Of a stretch of 64,000 nt of DNA, positions 1-12,293 are shown piece by piece. The stretch's first letter is position 1. Every line of letters begins with the position of its first letter. Both the position numbers and the translations under genes were made by a program. The stretch comes from Casuarius casuarius (Eukaryota; Chordata; Aves; Casuariiformes; Casuariidae), in NCBI GenBank assembly GCA_003342895.1, contig PTFA01000496.1, positions 62,001 to 126,000 of the forward strand, given 5' to 3'. A model generated the notes under the pieces. It had not been told where the DNA came from, did not search any database, and saw nothing but the letters and a program-made list of their open reading frames with translations.

Positions 1-1770
1 ATCTCTGGAGAAGAGGATGACATCTAAGAGAGAGCTAGTGGCCAGCAATGAGGGAAATGAAAATTTTAAACTCACGTAAAATTTCAAGGGTTCTAATAAT
101 GTCCCCATGGAAAGCATCTTTCAAGGTCTCATAAGAAAGGCCTTGCCATCACTGCTTTTACACAGTTTTCATTATGCTATTGACTCCCCAGTGGTGATTG
201 TCTGGTAGGAATCACTGACACTGATTTATACTGTTTCTTCCTAATACCAACTTTTCCTGTTTGGGAATGAAGCCTGTGAATCTAGTGATTTTGGCTGTGA
301 CTCCTTTGAACTGTGAACATGCAATTCTGTAGTAAAACAAACTGGCAAATCTTTTGCATTACTGTCTAATCAACATAACGCAGGAGAGCTGCTTACCAGA
401 GATGGACAGTTTTAATTTCTATGAAGCTAGGCATTGCAAACTGGTGAATATGCAGCATTTGGCTCATTGGTACACATAAACTCTACTGACAAATCAGTTT
501 TAAAATTAATTGCTAAATATGTAACTGGCTCTTCTGGCCATTTTGATGATGTGCATATTAGCAAACCTGTTAGAACACAAAAACTTCAGAAACTGGAGCT
601 CTGATATTATTTTTCTGTGTTGTACTTAGAGGACATCATAATGATTTAATTATATATTGAATTGGGCGAGAAGAATTTTTTCTGTCTTTACAAAGAAGAC
701 CATATATGTGAGTTTATGTAAACAATGAGGTTACAAAGTATTTGAAGAATAAAGTGGTATGGTGATAAGCATTCTAAAAAGACTGGTGTACAGCATAAAA
801 GAACTGAAAATATTTTTTTCAGGCCCTCACTTGTCTTGTACTTTGTTCTTTTTTTTAGTTAACATATATCTCTGCCTTGTCGTTATTATATTAAAGACAA
901 ATATTGTCCCTACGTGTGACAGTAGATAACACTCTGATTCCACTCCCTCTCAGATTAAATTAAATATGTCTTCGTGTACACTTCAAACGTGCTATGCCAG
1001 ACACTGCATGTCCTATCTGAGCTGAGTTGGACATTGTATGTTATAAATCTATGTGATTGAAATAGTGCTGCTCTTAAATATGTGTTATAATGATTTAATG
1101 AGACATAAATTTGAAGATCAAAACTATTTAAATTCGAAGGTTGTGCAGAGGAAGAGGCCTGGGAAAAGAAAAACATTTTCCTGAGTTCATATATGATACT
1201 GTGGGATGGAGACTCCAGCTATGTACCAGTAGGGGCAGATTTATTCTGTACACTGGGAAAAAAAAAAGACATGAATAAAAAGAACAGGCTTGTGCTTTAG
1301 TTTATAAAAGCAAAAAAAAATGTATATTATATTGTATTATGTATTATATATATTTGTGTTCTCAAGTATCGCTAAAGGACAACTTCCCATGAAATAATGC
1401 ATTCCTTTAGAATTGCTGTAGATTTTCATAATTTTTTAAAAACATTTCTATTGTAACCTACATCAAAAGGGCAGCTATGGTTCTTGTGTCTGACTATACA
1501 TATGCATTATAAAAAAGTGAGTCTACTGTAATTACCAGTTTGCAGAGCGAATTCCTGCAGGGTTTGTACTCTCCCCATTAGTAAAAGAGATAAGTTGAAA
1601 TGTATTAAAATTTCACTGTACAACTGGGAGTTTTTGTTCACAGTAAATGTGTTAATGTTTCTTCATTGCTTGACTGTTTGTGTTTAAATTTAGGCAGTGT
1701 GCCCAACAGGGACAAAATTATAGGATAAAGCTATGTATAAAAGAAAATCCTTCTGAGAAAACCAATAACA

Positions 1771-1826
1771 TTTTTTTCTTTTTTTTTCCTCCTCTTTCTT
1801 TCTCTCTCTCTGTTTCTCTTTTTTTA
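1771..1826 (+). repeat. Polypyrimidine tract
   Basis: An almost pure T/C run with a (TC)n core near 1800-1812. No acceptor-like exon follows it. Confidence 0.85.
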
Positions 1827-3529
1827 ATAAGCGGTTATATATAATCATGCTCCATTCTGGCCATGGAAAAAAGTTTTATCTGTTTCACACTTACTGAATT
1901 CTTCTCTCTCCTGTACATAAGTTGAAAGGATAGTGTATATGTTAGCAGAACATTCTGCAAAAATCCCATGTTTTTGTTTTCTGAAAATGTTGAAGAAGCA
2001 ATTTTTTAAAAGATACATAAATAAAAGAGAAAATACAGTTCTGTGGATATGTGGTGAACAATGCTGTCTAATGAAGAGAAAAATATTCACCTGTTAATCC
2101 AGCATTTTGGGGGAAATAAAAAAAGTCCACTTGGTCCCTTGTTCATATTTGCTTGCAATAGAAGTTTTGTGGTCAACGGAGAATTGGCCTGTAGGAACAC
2201 TGAGGATTGAGTCTCTGGTTAATTTAAGTAGTAAGTTGCTGTTTTACATTATAATTTAAAAATATGTATATGATACAGTGTTGATTTTGATGAGATAGAA
2301 AAGGCATGTATTTTTAGGAAATATTCAAACTTTTCTAGTGGGTTTTAATTCATTGCACTTATTTTCAAAACAATAGAACGTTTCATAATAACTTTTTCAC
2401 GTTTTTCATTTATCTTCACGGACAGGAATGCAGTACAATGCAGTCTAAATCCATGTCTTTTTCCGTCCAAATCGAAAGCCCATCATTTAGAATCCAGAAA
2501 GCAGAAATATCTGAGATATTAAAAAAAGCTTGAAAAGCAAAGTCTGTCTGGAGGAGCAGAATAGGCAATAACCAACATGTTTGTGATATTTCTTAAGGGG
2601 AATATCTACCCAACAAAGCAGGCAGAACAGAACAGCTGTTCCAGGAATCAGGATGCATTTTCCATTGCTAAAATTAAATTTTGCTTATTCTTTTAGAACT
2701 TAAAGAAAAAAAGGTGGAAAATTAAAAAATATAACTACTGATTTTGCCAACATCATTTTGTGTTGACATTTTAATTTTTTTTTAAGGTTTCTTATTTATT
2801 TGTTTAAGGTGATATTTTTGTATGTTTACATGTTTTCAATTGTATTTTTTACTGGACAGACTGTTTGAGGCCAAATTGAAACTAATCTTGAGAACATGAA
2901 TTATTTACATTGTGACCTTTAAGACTTCTAAAGTTCTCATCATCTTCTGCTTAATTTGTGTAAAAAGACTATTTGAAGAATAGATACTTGATTTAATAAG
3001 TTTAAATAACTTTCAACTCTTATAAACCATTTATGGACTACTGAGTAAAATCTTTTTTCATGGATTATTGACCTGGTAGTCCATATGATGTGACAAGAAT
3101 CTTTTGATTCTGCATGCGTGCTATATCCACAGGCTTGATGTATTTTTTGAGATATTTCAGGAAAAATGCCCTTTTTTGGATGCTTTAATTAGTTTTAAAT
3201 TTTACATTAGCAGCTTACTGGTTCACATGCTTTCTTCTAAAAACAGTTGTGAGGGAATGGAAGTTTGTGGTGAACAGCAAGGCTGATACCACAGTTTGCC
3301 ATCTCAGTATACTTTACTGCATATAGTTACTGTCATGGATTTTTTTTCTGCAGAGGTGTCAGGAAGGTTTATAGAAAAAAAAACCCTCATTGTACTTTAC
3401 TAGCAGTGGCTAAATAAAGTTTTTCGGTTTGGGGATCATTTTTATTTTTCTTATAAAAACAATAATTCTGCATGCATGGATAGTCTAGAAATAGTAAACC
3501 ATTTACCTGTTAAGTTCAGATAGTGCAGC

Positions 3530-3760
3530 AGATAACGATTACTCCGAGGTGGGCGAGAGCATAAAACCATCGCAAGGAGGTTTCCCCACGTGCACTTGTA
3601 GAGGAGACAGTGGTCCCTGTGCCTCCCTCAGGTGAGGACTCTCACCTTAAGTGAAGAGTGTTAGTCTCTCCAGAAGAGCCGCGGACGGAGGAGGGTGCGT
3701 GGGGCTTCTTGTGGGCGAGTGCACCCTCCCTGCTAGCTGGTGCCCAGTCAGTCCTTCTGG
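3530..3760. promoter_or_regulatory. GC-rich intronic block with E-box motifs
   Basis: A GC-rich stretch in AT-rich intron has a CACGTG E-box at 3587-3592 and a perfect inverted repeat, AGGTGAG-gact-CTCACCT, at 3630-3647. It is a candidate regulatory element on composition alone. Confidence 0.2.
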
Positions 3761-4949
3761 CCATGGCCTTGGCAATGCGTTGGTTTGATGAGATGAATCG
3801 GCTCTTCATCTTTAAGAACAAACGACTACATTTGATAACATTCTCTCAGGCACAGAGTCTCGTCCTAAAGTCAACCGTGTGTTTTTCTTCAAATTTTAAG
3901 CAAAGAAGCACTTGTCTGTCTTAATTTTGTCAGAGCAAAGTTGTCTTTGATGTCTGGCAACCTTAGCCTAGTTTTACGTACTATAGAAACATACGGTGAT
4001 ATTTGTACCTGCAGTCTTTGTAGACTATCCCGTCGGCAGTCTGAGAGGTGAGTGTGTAGAGTCAGGGCAGAACATGGCCTACAGAAAGCTCCTGGAAAAT
4101 AACTGAGCTATTCTGTGTTATGTTTGTTTTCTCTAGAAAAGTCTATGCAACATTCCTTCATACAGGTTTCCACTTTTGGAAATATATAAACTAGAACTGA
4201 AGAGTGATTCCTAACTTAGATGCAACTTGGATTCCAAATGCCATATTATTATTTTCCTTCTTTTCTTTCTCATTCCACATTCATTTACCAGCTGTCTCTC
4301 CAGAGCAGTTGAAAATAGTTTTCTAAAATGCTTAAAGGCTACATTGTCCTTATTCCAGGAAAGAAAAGCTGTTTTATCCTATTAAGAGCTTTCTATCTTA
4401 CTAGCATCCTTCCCTTCATATTGTATTAATAACTGTTTTCATGAATGCCACAGAGAAATATAGCAATATTAGCACCTTTCAAATTGTGTTAGTGAAAATA
4501 AATACAAGTAAGAATGCTAATGCTAATATGGCATGATGTAAAATTGCTAATAAAACACTGCAGTGCAGTGAACAGCTCGGAAGATGTTTGGGTAGCTGAA
4601 TGGAAGGAAGATGAGAGACCTCACTGTATTGCATGAATGTTTAAGACCATTGAAATGCAAAGTATATTCCCATTTACTGTTTTTTGTTTAGAGTAATGCA
4701 TTCTTGGGATTATAGTTCTTCATGTTAATAATGGTCATCTATCAATTAAGGCTGTTTTATCCAGGGCCTACAAAGAAATCCCATTGTTTAAAATCATTCC
4801 TTTAGCAGGGGCAAAACTTTCTTAAGTTGTATAATTTTAAAAAATTCTATTTAAATTTTCATGGTAACAGAAGAAATAGTAATGCTTTGTGCTTCTGCCT
4901 TACCTGCTATCCTCATACTTCATGATGTTGTACGAGCAGCTGATTAATC

Positions 4950-5100
4950 TTGCCTCTGAAAATGGTACATAAAATCATTACCCTGGTTTTACAGAGTTGG
5001 AAAGGACTGGTTGAGTTGCTCAAGGCTGGACAGTGAATCTGTGGGAGTGGCAGAATTCTGGTGTCCTGCCTCTCTCTGTACAGTGTTTTTGACACAGAAT
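4950..5100 (+). mobile_element. MIR-like ancient tRNA-SINE remnant
   Basis: The segment cattaccctggttttacag is followed by gagttgctcaaggctggac and by cagaattctggtgtcctgcc. This order parallels the MIR core and tail (ccattttacag, gacttgcccaaggtcacacag, then a diverged end). It is decayed and inferred by eye. Confidence 0.6.
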
Positions 5101-5357
5101 TATCCATATAGAAATTGAAAGTGATTTGAAAAACTGTCGTTCTGCACCAGAATTACATAATGGAGACATTACATCTCTCCGCAGAGACAGAAATACCTCT
5201 GCATGTTTACCCTTCGTTCTGTAGAATTCATGGCAAGCCTTTCCATCCCGTTTTCCATCTTTCTTACCTTCAAACAGAAGTGAAAATGTAGCTTGAAGTT
5301 TAACTTAGGAAAGATGCCGTGAATTCTTGCTATCTGGTCTTTTAATTTAATAGGAGC

Positions 5358-5380
5358 TTTTTTTTTTTTTTTTTTTTTTT
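5358..5380. repeat. Poly-T run (23 T)
   Basis: An uninterrupted T run that could mark a minus-strand retroposed A tail, but no element body was recognised to its right. Confidence 0.9.
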
Positions 5381-8339
5381 AGGTGTCCTTGGGAAGGAAT
5401 ATTTCTCTTGAAATGAACTTTATAATCCAATATGTTGTGATTTTCTTGAGTCTAGAGTTGTACAGGTTTAGAAAACGAGATATTCTGAAGTTCTTCAAGG
5501 CACAGAGAGAGGCAAGCCTAAAGGGAGGGGAGAGGAACTGGAGCCTTCTTGTTCTTAAAAAACTGTATTTTCACTTTTTTATGTCCACAGGCTTAAATGA
5601 TTAGTGAAATGTAGCCAAGGCCTGGCTTTTAGCATTTCCTTCATAACATCGTAGGTACAATTATCTACCAACAATGAATTATGAATATATTTGGTGGCCC
5701 ACAACATCTGTAGTTATTTTTCTAAGTGTTGTCAAATGTGCCAGCAATTCAAGTAGGACACGAGTTTGTGGTCTCAAACATAAAAGACAGTCCTAAGGTC
5801 TAGCTCAAAATGGAATCCCTGCATGTTTTTATTGCCCAGTGTCCCAGTTGCAGTGTGATCTTTTCACTTAGGTACTGTGGCTGGCTATAAATTACAAGAA
5901 ACTCTGAATCCCTGTATTTCCAAGCTTACTGTATGCAGGTCAACTTGTGCACTTCCTAAATGACAGTATGCACATGTTACTACTTTTGGTGTTAATTTAA
6001 AACAAACTCTGTTGTACTCTTTGTTTGCCAGCTGTTAAAAATAGTATGATTTTGTTGGGATTCTTGTCATTTACACAGCAGAAATTGTGCTGTGGTCTTT
6101 TAAAGAAATACTTAATTGACGAAAGAAGAGAGAAAAGTCTTTACTGGGATCTCTGAAGTAATAAAGAAGGGGAAGTGATAGACATTTGAAGGGCTATGTA
6201 CAGGGCATATAATATATGCTGTGAAAACGCATTTAAGAAATTATATTATATTCTGTTACACTGCCCACTGTATATAAGAATTGGAGACTTTAGTAGATCT
6301 GCTGGTTGAGTAGGATACTTTTTAGCCTCACAGCAGTGTGGGAACCTCATCACTAATTAAAATAACAATTTTTGTCAGCCCCAGCATTGAAATTCAGACT
6401 AAAGCGGGTTGCAGAACTTATCTGTCTCCCCAACACGTTGTGCCATTTTAAACTGCCTCCATTTTTTGTGGTCACCTGTAGGACCTCCAGAGAGAGGATA
6501 AAGAGGAAGCAGATCTCTTCTTTATCTATTCTCCTCCTTCTCCCCTACTGCATTCCCCTTCGCTGCAGGTTATGGCCTCCTATCTCTTGGAAGGTCTGCT
6601 AAACAGCCAGACGGATTGATTTTCCATTACTGTTACAGCCTGTTCTTATTAATATGTGAATAATATGTACTTGTTAAATATAATTAAATGGCCAAAACTA
6701 TGTTAAATGAATATCCTTGGTCTGGGTGAATCCCACAGAACTTAGACCTAACATCTCTTTATGTTAACCATACAAACTTATGCGTAGGTATACGTGTTTA
6801 AAACCACATGTTTAATATCACATGTTTTATACCAGGCAAAGTTCCCTTCTTTCTGCATTAGAGTTCATAGGAAGAAAATGTCCAAAAGAGCAGAAGGATA
6901 ATCTTGAGTGTTGGAATGTCAATTATAAAACCATTAATTCATTTTAGGATGTGTGTATTTTGTTTTCAAACCTTTATAGCATTGCTTAAGATTAAGGAAT
7001 CAGTCATGTAAGTAATTTAAAATGATTTTGTTGAAATCCAGCCCATTTCTTCCTCTGCCTGTATAAAAGTTCCTCAAGGGCCACTGTATTTTTGGTGGAA
7101 AGGCAAGAAACCTTACATTAGGAACTCAGTGGAAGGGATGGGTAAAACTGCTTGAGAGCTCCCGTTATCTGCAGTTCTTTGACATGGCAGAGCATGGTAG
7201 GCACGGTATATGTTGTGGGCAGAGTGGGCATGGTAGGCACCTTTTCAAGCCTCTGTAGAAAACCGTGTTTTAGTGCTTATGTACTTTAGCTTGTCAGGTA
7301 TCATCTGGACATGTTTCCATTTCAGCTCATACATGGGGCATCTCTATCTGTTGATTTTTACTGTTTCTTCCTCTGTGTAAGATCTTTGGTCTCTTTTCTT
7401 TTTCTTCTGTACTTTCCATCTTTCCTGCAGGGGTTTCTGAAGAAAAACTTTTTATCAGGAAAACTTTCTGTTGCTCTCCCTGAAAAATAGTGTAGTATAC
7501 ATAGTGTCTGGTTTTGTAAACTTTTTAAAAATACATTGGAAAGGTAGAATTACATTGGATGGTTTCTGGAATGCCTGGCAGTACTCTCTCAAAAGCATTT
7601 TCTAGCAAAAGTTTAGCATTGTTCCGCCCTTGCATTTTTATGCCTACTTTTTAACTGGCTTGAACAATGGCTACAATGTTCGGCTGCTGCAGGCTCACTC
7701 CAGGATCTTTTTATTATCCACCCCCCATCCCTTTCAGATTAAGGAGTAACAGATGTCCAACCACAGTTGCGCCAACCCACTCTACTACCTACAAGTGCAC
7801 CAACTACTGTACTCTTATCCTCTCCCTACCTTAAAATCCTTCCGCTGGGGAATGGAGGGACTGCGCTAAAGCTTTGCATGCGTAGATGAATCTATGCCAG
7901 ATTCATCTTCTGCTGCTGTTCAGGGTCATTCCTGAGTCTGACTGTCACTGATTCATACACTTAAATTAAATGCTATTGGAAAACAGTAGACAGATATTGT
8001 TAATAATTCAGATACATATTCTTGCTGTACATATGTTGGTTGTGTTGTGAAGATCTTTAAAGACCATGCATTCTTTCATGTTAATGTAGGAATACACACT
8101 ATTGCTGGTTTATTGAAGCTTCTCCCTGATGAGTTATGCTGATGTTGTGTTGGGTTCTGTAGTGATCAGAAGCAAATGGCAATGCAAGCTACATTGATTG
8201 TGGATTAACTGAGTAAAATGAAAAATTAATCTTTGAAATAAGGACTGTATTCTAGTCCCGAGATTTTGCATAGCCTCCATCAATAAATTGTGTCTCACAG
8301 TTTATATTGCATTTACCCTGAGAGCACTACTTTATTAGC

Positions 8340-8435
8340 ATCATCTCTGGTTTTCCTTTAGGGAATGTAGGTATCCAGCTAACTAACCGATTTGCCCTGG
8401 GTCACGCAGGAGCATGGAAAAGCATATGGTTTTCT
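8340..8435 (+). mobile_element. Possible MIR-like core fragment
   Basis: The stretch ctaaccgatttgccctgggt followed by cacgcaggagcatgg resembles the MIR core around gacttgcccaaggtcacacag. Only this short block matches, so the call is weak. Confidence 0.3.
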
Positions 8436-9304
8436 CCAGTCCCAAATGAGCATCTCTCAGTTTGAGGCCTCGTCCTCATCGCTCAGGTGTAGACACCTGG
8501 TTCTCAGGGAAGGGGGTGGGAAGCTACCGAAGCCAAATTACAACCTGGCATCAACATTCTTTTTGCCAAAAAAAGAGAGACACAATTAAGGCTAGCCTGA
8601 ATCTTTGGGTCGTACTACTTATCTTTGGAACCTCTCATGCCAATCCATAGATATTTTATAAAAATACTTAGCCGTTTTTTAAGACTTTTCATAGTTATTT
8701 GAGGAACAAGCAGACATTTTTATGTTTCTGAAAAGTTTGCGTGGATTTTGGAGGGGGCTATATGTAAGAAATGGAACACTTACTAATTAGTTAATGCCCT
8801 CCAACACTTTATACCTTCAAGACTCTTTAACTCATAGAAGAGGGAAAGAAACATTAAACCTCTAAACTTTTTTCCCCAGCTCATAATTTAAAATGGCTAA
8901 ATGGATCATTTTTGAGTGTGTGTAATAAAACTCACTCTTAGGCTGAAACATTGTATTTCAGGTTCACGCTGAATCCAATTTTTACAGGCAACCTGCTAAC
9001 CTCTTGGAAAAAAATAGGTAGGTTTATAATGGAAATGCTGATCAGCCTTAATAAAGCAACTCTACCAAATGACACAGTTTCATCTAGTATGTGTACATGC
9101 ATTATGAGTGTATTACTCCCATAATATATACTGTAAATGATACGTGAACAAGACAATATAACATTAAATGCAACAAATACATGTAACTGGTGCAAAGATT
9201 TGAAAAAATGAAACAAGGTGGTGAATGTGAGCAAACCTTCTACGGTGTAGTAGGAGTACCATTTTGTAAGCCCTTCTTTCTTTTGCAGTACAATTAATTA
9301 CTGA

Positions 9305-9322
9305 GTTCATTAATTAATGAAC
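9305..9322. promoter_or_regulatory. Perfect 18-bp palindrome with TAAT cores
   Basis: GTTCATTAATTAATGAAC is identical to its own reverse complement and contains overlapping ATTA/TAAT homeodomain cores. It lies within ttactgagttcattaatt; a related sequence, ttactgagtcaataaac then tattgaacat, follows at 9368-9394. It could be a paired homeodomain site; function is not shown. Confidence 0.3.
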
Positions 9323-11164
9323 ATATTAGAGAAAGACACCATTACTGACCGGTGGAGACCTGATATATTACTGAGTCAATAAACTATTGAACATGAAACA
9401 GGACCTTTCAGGAGAATTTTTTCCTCATAACCCACAAACACATATATTATTCTTGCACAGTCAGCACTTCTTTGGTGCCCTTATATTTCATATTACTAAT
9501 TCTTTTAATCACGCATACATACAGCAGTGTTTTATAACCTGGCTAATGAGTAATTGGACAGGTGACATTGGGACTGAGACCCTGAAGTGTCAGGCATAAT
9601 AGAGCAGGCTTTTTTTCTTTTTTTCCTCCACAAGGTTTTTGAGAGTAAGAGGAAGTGAGAGAGCAGATGGGATAGGAGGGAGAAAGGACTTCTGTATCAG
9701 AAATTTATCAGAGAAATACAGATTTTAAGTGAGTAAGTGGCTTTAGATTGCTGTCTCATGCAAATAAATATGAAAATAAAACATTTGAAGTAACTCTGAA
9801 CTCCTTTAATTGACAACGAACAAAGAGTTTAGCCTAGTCAAACTAATGCTGAATGTAATTTTCTTTAAGTCGGTATAGTTAAGGTAATTCCTTTCACATA
9901 CAGATAGAGTATGGGGGGGGCAGGTGTTAACTGTTGGAAGAGGCAGGACAATCATAAAGCTTCAGTATCTCTGTGGCTATAGGTACCAAGCACCCTTCCC
10001 CCACCTTCGCCCCCAAGTAATCATTGATTGCATCTAAATCTATAGAGATATCTTTTCCTGGCAGCTCTGGTAGTTACAGTAGATTGTTAATCTGTGAATG
10101 ATCAGAATAAGCCTCTCTTGTCTCAGAAATCTCCATGCAAATTACATCTAAATGCATGCCATAAATTTATAAGTAGCAGTTTGAAGTGCCCAGGTCATCT
10201 ACTACACCATTTAAAAACATACATCTGTTGCACTTGAAAAAAAAGTCTTACTCAATTTACATTTGCCTTTCTGTGGGCCTGGCTGTCCCTTCTCAAGGTA
10301 AACCTGTGTAGTTTCAAAATCATTTTAAAGAGAGGTGAAGTGTTAATGAGATGTATTATCAAGACAGATTTTTAATCTCTGTATGGGACTGTAGTTTTAG
10401 CATCACTGCTTTGAAATAATTTCTTCTTTTGTAAAAGAGGGAAATACACAAATTTGACAAATGTAATGTGCTAAAAGGCGAAGGGTTATGGCTAGGTACT
10501 GGGGGAAGCGATACATGCAAAAGTAAGTTACAGTATGTTTCATGAGGCAGTCCTATCCTTGTACCTCTACCATTTTATCCTGTTTTAGGAACATGTCAAA
10601 CCCGTAACTCCTTTCTGATTTAACTGAGTTACATCTTGTGTGAATCTCAACAGCGAAACTTGAGAATAACCTTTGGATATCATGGGGGGAGGGAAGAGAG
10701 ACCTGTACTTCTCCTTTTTGTGTATTTTTGCTTCCTTGTTTCGCTCCTGTTTTTTAGCAAGCTGATACGCTGCTATGGGAAGACGTCCCTAGTAACATTG
10801 CCCTTCAGGCATTTGGTTCTAAACCAGGAAATTTGCAGAACACCTACATAATCCTCATCCTACCTCCTTTTTTCTCATAAAGGAAATAGAGCAATTCTTT
10901 CAAAGAATTTAGGAATGCATTCATCTTCGTGGAACAACTGAATATGTTATTATTGAATAAGCATTTTTGTTGTCATTTCCCAGGCATCCTGATGTATGTT
11001 TTTGAAAGAAAATGAATCCTCACTTAAAAGAATGAACGAAGCTGTGAATGTTAGAAGGTTTTTTAGCTGTGCAGTTAGTTCCTTTCTAGCCCTCATAGCA
11101 AAAAGAGGGCTTGTACAAAGAGGGGAGAAAAACATTAAAATGTGTTTTCTGTTTCTTTTTCCAG

Positions 11165-11267
11165 GCCATCCGCTGTACACTGGTAAATTGCACGTGTGAA
11201 TGTTTTCAGCCAGGAAAGATTAACCTGAGAACCTGTGATCAGTGTAAACATGGCTGGGTGGCACATG
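11165..11267 (+). CDS. BNC2: BNC2 internal coding exon, Cys-rich N-terminal motif
   Basis: This exon encodes part of basonuclin 2, a nuclear C2H2 zinc-finger protein. It is preceded by a strong acceptor (pyrimidine tract ending in tttttccag at 11164) and followed by a gtaag donor at 11268. Read from 11165 in phase 0 it gives [14 protein letters not shown], then a segment ending [11 protein letters not shown], plus one base of the next codon, which joins the next exon in phase 1 to make Ala. The cysteine spacing and the [12 protein letters not shown] block are shared by both basonuclins; the [15 protein letters not shown] form matches BNC2 rather than BNC1. The exon is 103 nt, so skipping it would shift the frame. 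The zinc-finger pairs lie in later exons outside this window. The family assignment comes from my knowledge of basonuclin sequences, not a search. Confidence 0.96.
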
Positions 11268-11340
11268 GTAAGAAATGCCTGTTCTGGTCTTATCCTTGCT
11301 ATTCTGTCCGTCTTTCTCAATATCTTTAACTGCTTAGAAC

Positions 11341-11431
11341 TGGGGCAATGGCTGCAGTGGTATCTGCCTGTATGTGCATGTGTGTGCAGTCTCTGCATGT
11401 GTGTGCACACACGTGCATGTGCATGTTTTTT
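11341..11431 (+). promoter_or_regulatory. TG-rich intronic tract with four TGCATG hexamers (candidate splicing enhancer)
   Basis: TGCATG occurs at 11375, 11394, 11414 and 11420 within an alternating TG/CA-rich tract. In the transcript this reads UGCAUG, the RBFOX binding motif, 108-158 nt downstream of the BNC2 donor. In known cases RBFOX sites downstream of an exon favour its inclusion. UG-rich tracts also bind CELF and TDP-43 proteins. The function here is inferred. Confidence 0.4.
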
Positions 11432-12235
11432 TCCAGCAACTTCTAGGATGGAAAAGCAAAGGTCTGTTACTCTGGCGATGACTAGAAGTGCCGGTGGAGT
11501 TTAACGGCTTGTGCACAGCTCAAAGAGTATGTTCCGACCTCCAGGAAATAATGCTGTGCTAACAGGTCTCAGTAGAAAGGCAAAAAGTTTATAGTACAGT
11601 TGCACAGCGGAGTTCATGTTGCAAATAAGCATCAGCCAGTAAGTCGCTGAGCCTAGTGGAAATTCAAACATCCCCACGTCAGCCTTTTAGAGCCGGGATG
11701 TCAGAATGAAGCCAGTGTATCTTATTTGGCTCACCAGAAGTGTGCATGTATGATTTGTGAGGCGAACCTGTCTTCCCCATGTGTAAGTAGATGAAGAAAG
11801 GATGGAGGGAATACAATCTCTAGCTCTTATCTAAAGACGTGGATGTACACTAATTGCTTAGAGCTCTCTTTTTATTTATCTTTTACTATTTTGTGTGTTT
11901 GGTTTCTTTTTTTCTAAACAGTCACTGAGCTCAGAGAGATAGAGATCATGTTCAGTACAGTCTCCATAGACCCAATTAGAAGGCAAATAAGAAGGACACC
12001 TACGTCTGAAATGATTAAATGAAAAAGAGAGGAAATATAGAGAAAGATTGCTGTGTTTGGTGAAGAAATTAGTGTCTGAGGTTTCTTCTCACAGTCCAGG
12101 CTATTGGCACCTAAGCAAGCATACTCTTCATTCCCCACTTCTGCCAAACATTCAGTGGGTTATATTTTATAAATTTTATTTTACTTTGATGAGATCTGGG
12201 GTGGAAGTTCAATTCTTCCCTCCTAACACGCACAT

Positions 12236-12293
12236 GATTTCTGTTTACTTAGTGCATGTCTCTGGATTTCTGTTTACTTAGTGCACGTCTCTG
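12236..12293. repeat. 29-bp tandem duplication, two copies
   Basis: Two adjacent 29-bp units, 12236-12264 and 12265-12293, begin gatttctgtttacttagtg and end tctctg. They differ at one position only (catg against cacg). Such identity next to decayed repeats implies a recent duplication. Confidence 0.95.

Larger units (their letters stand above)
1..11164 (+). other. BNC2: BNC2 intron, 3' portion (upstream of the first visible exon)
   Basis: This is AT-rich non-coding sequence ending at the acceptor of the exon at 11165. I see no exon in it; the upstream BNC2 exon, expected to end in Gln codons, is not found. It holds a T/C tract at 1771-1826, an AT-rich stretch at 1320-1352, a 23-T run at 5358-5380, a MIR-like remnant near 4950-5100 and a GC-rich block with E-boxes at 3530-3760. 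It also holds a homeodomain-like palindrome at 9305-9322. The remainder shows no recognisable structure. Confidence 0.85.

Noticed and set aside
1771..1830. Acceptor-like polypyrimidine tract
   Set aside because: No AG followed by an exon-like open frame with a donor was found.
11111..11329. 72-codon frame on + spanning the first BNC2 exon
   Set aside because: Only the part between the splice sites (11165-11267) is coding; the flanks are intron read-through.
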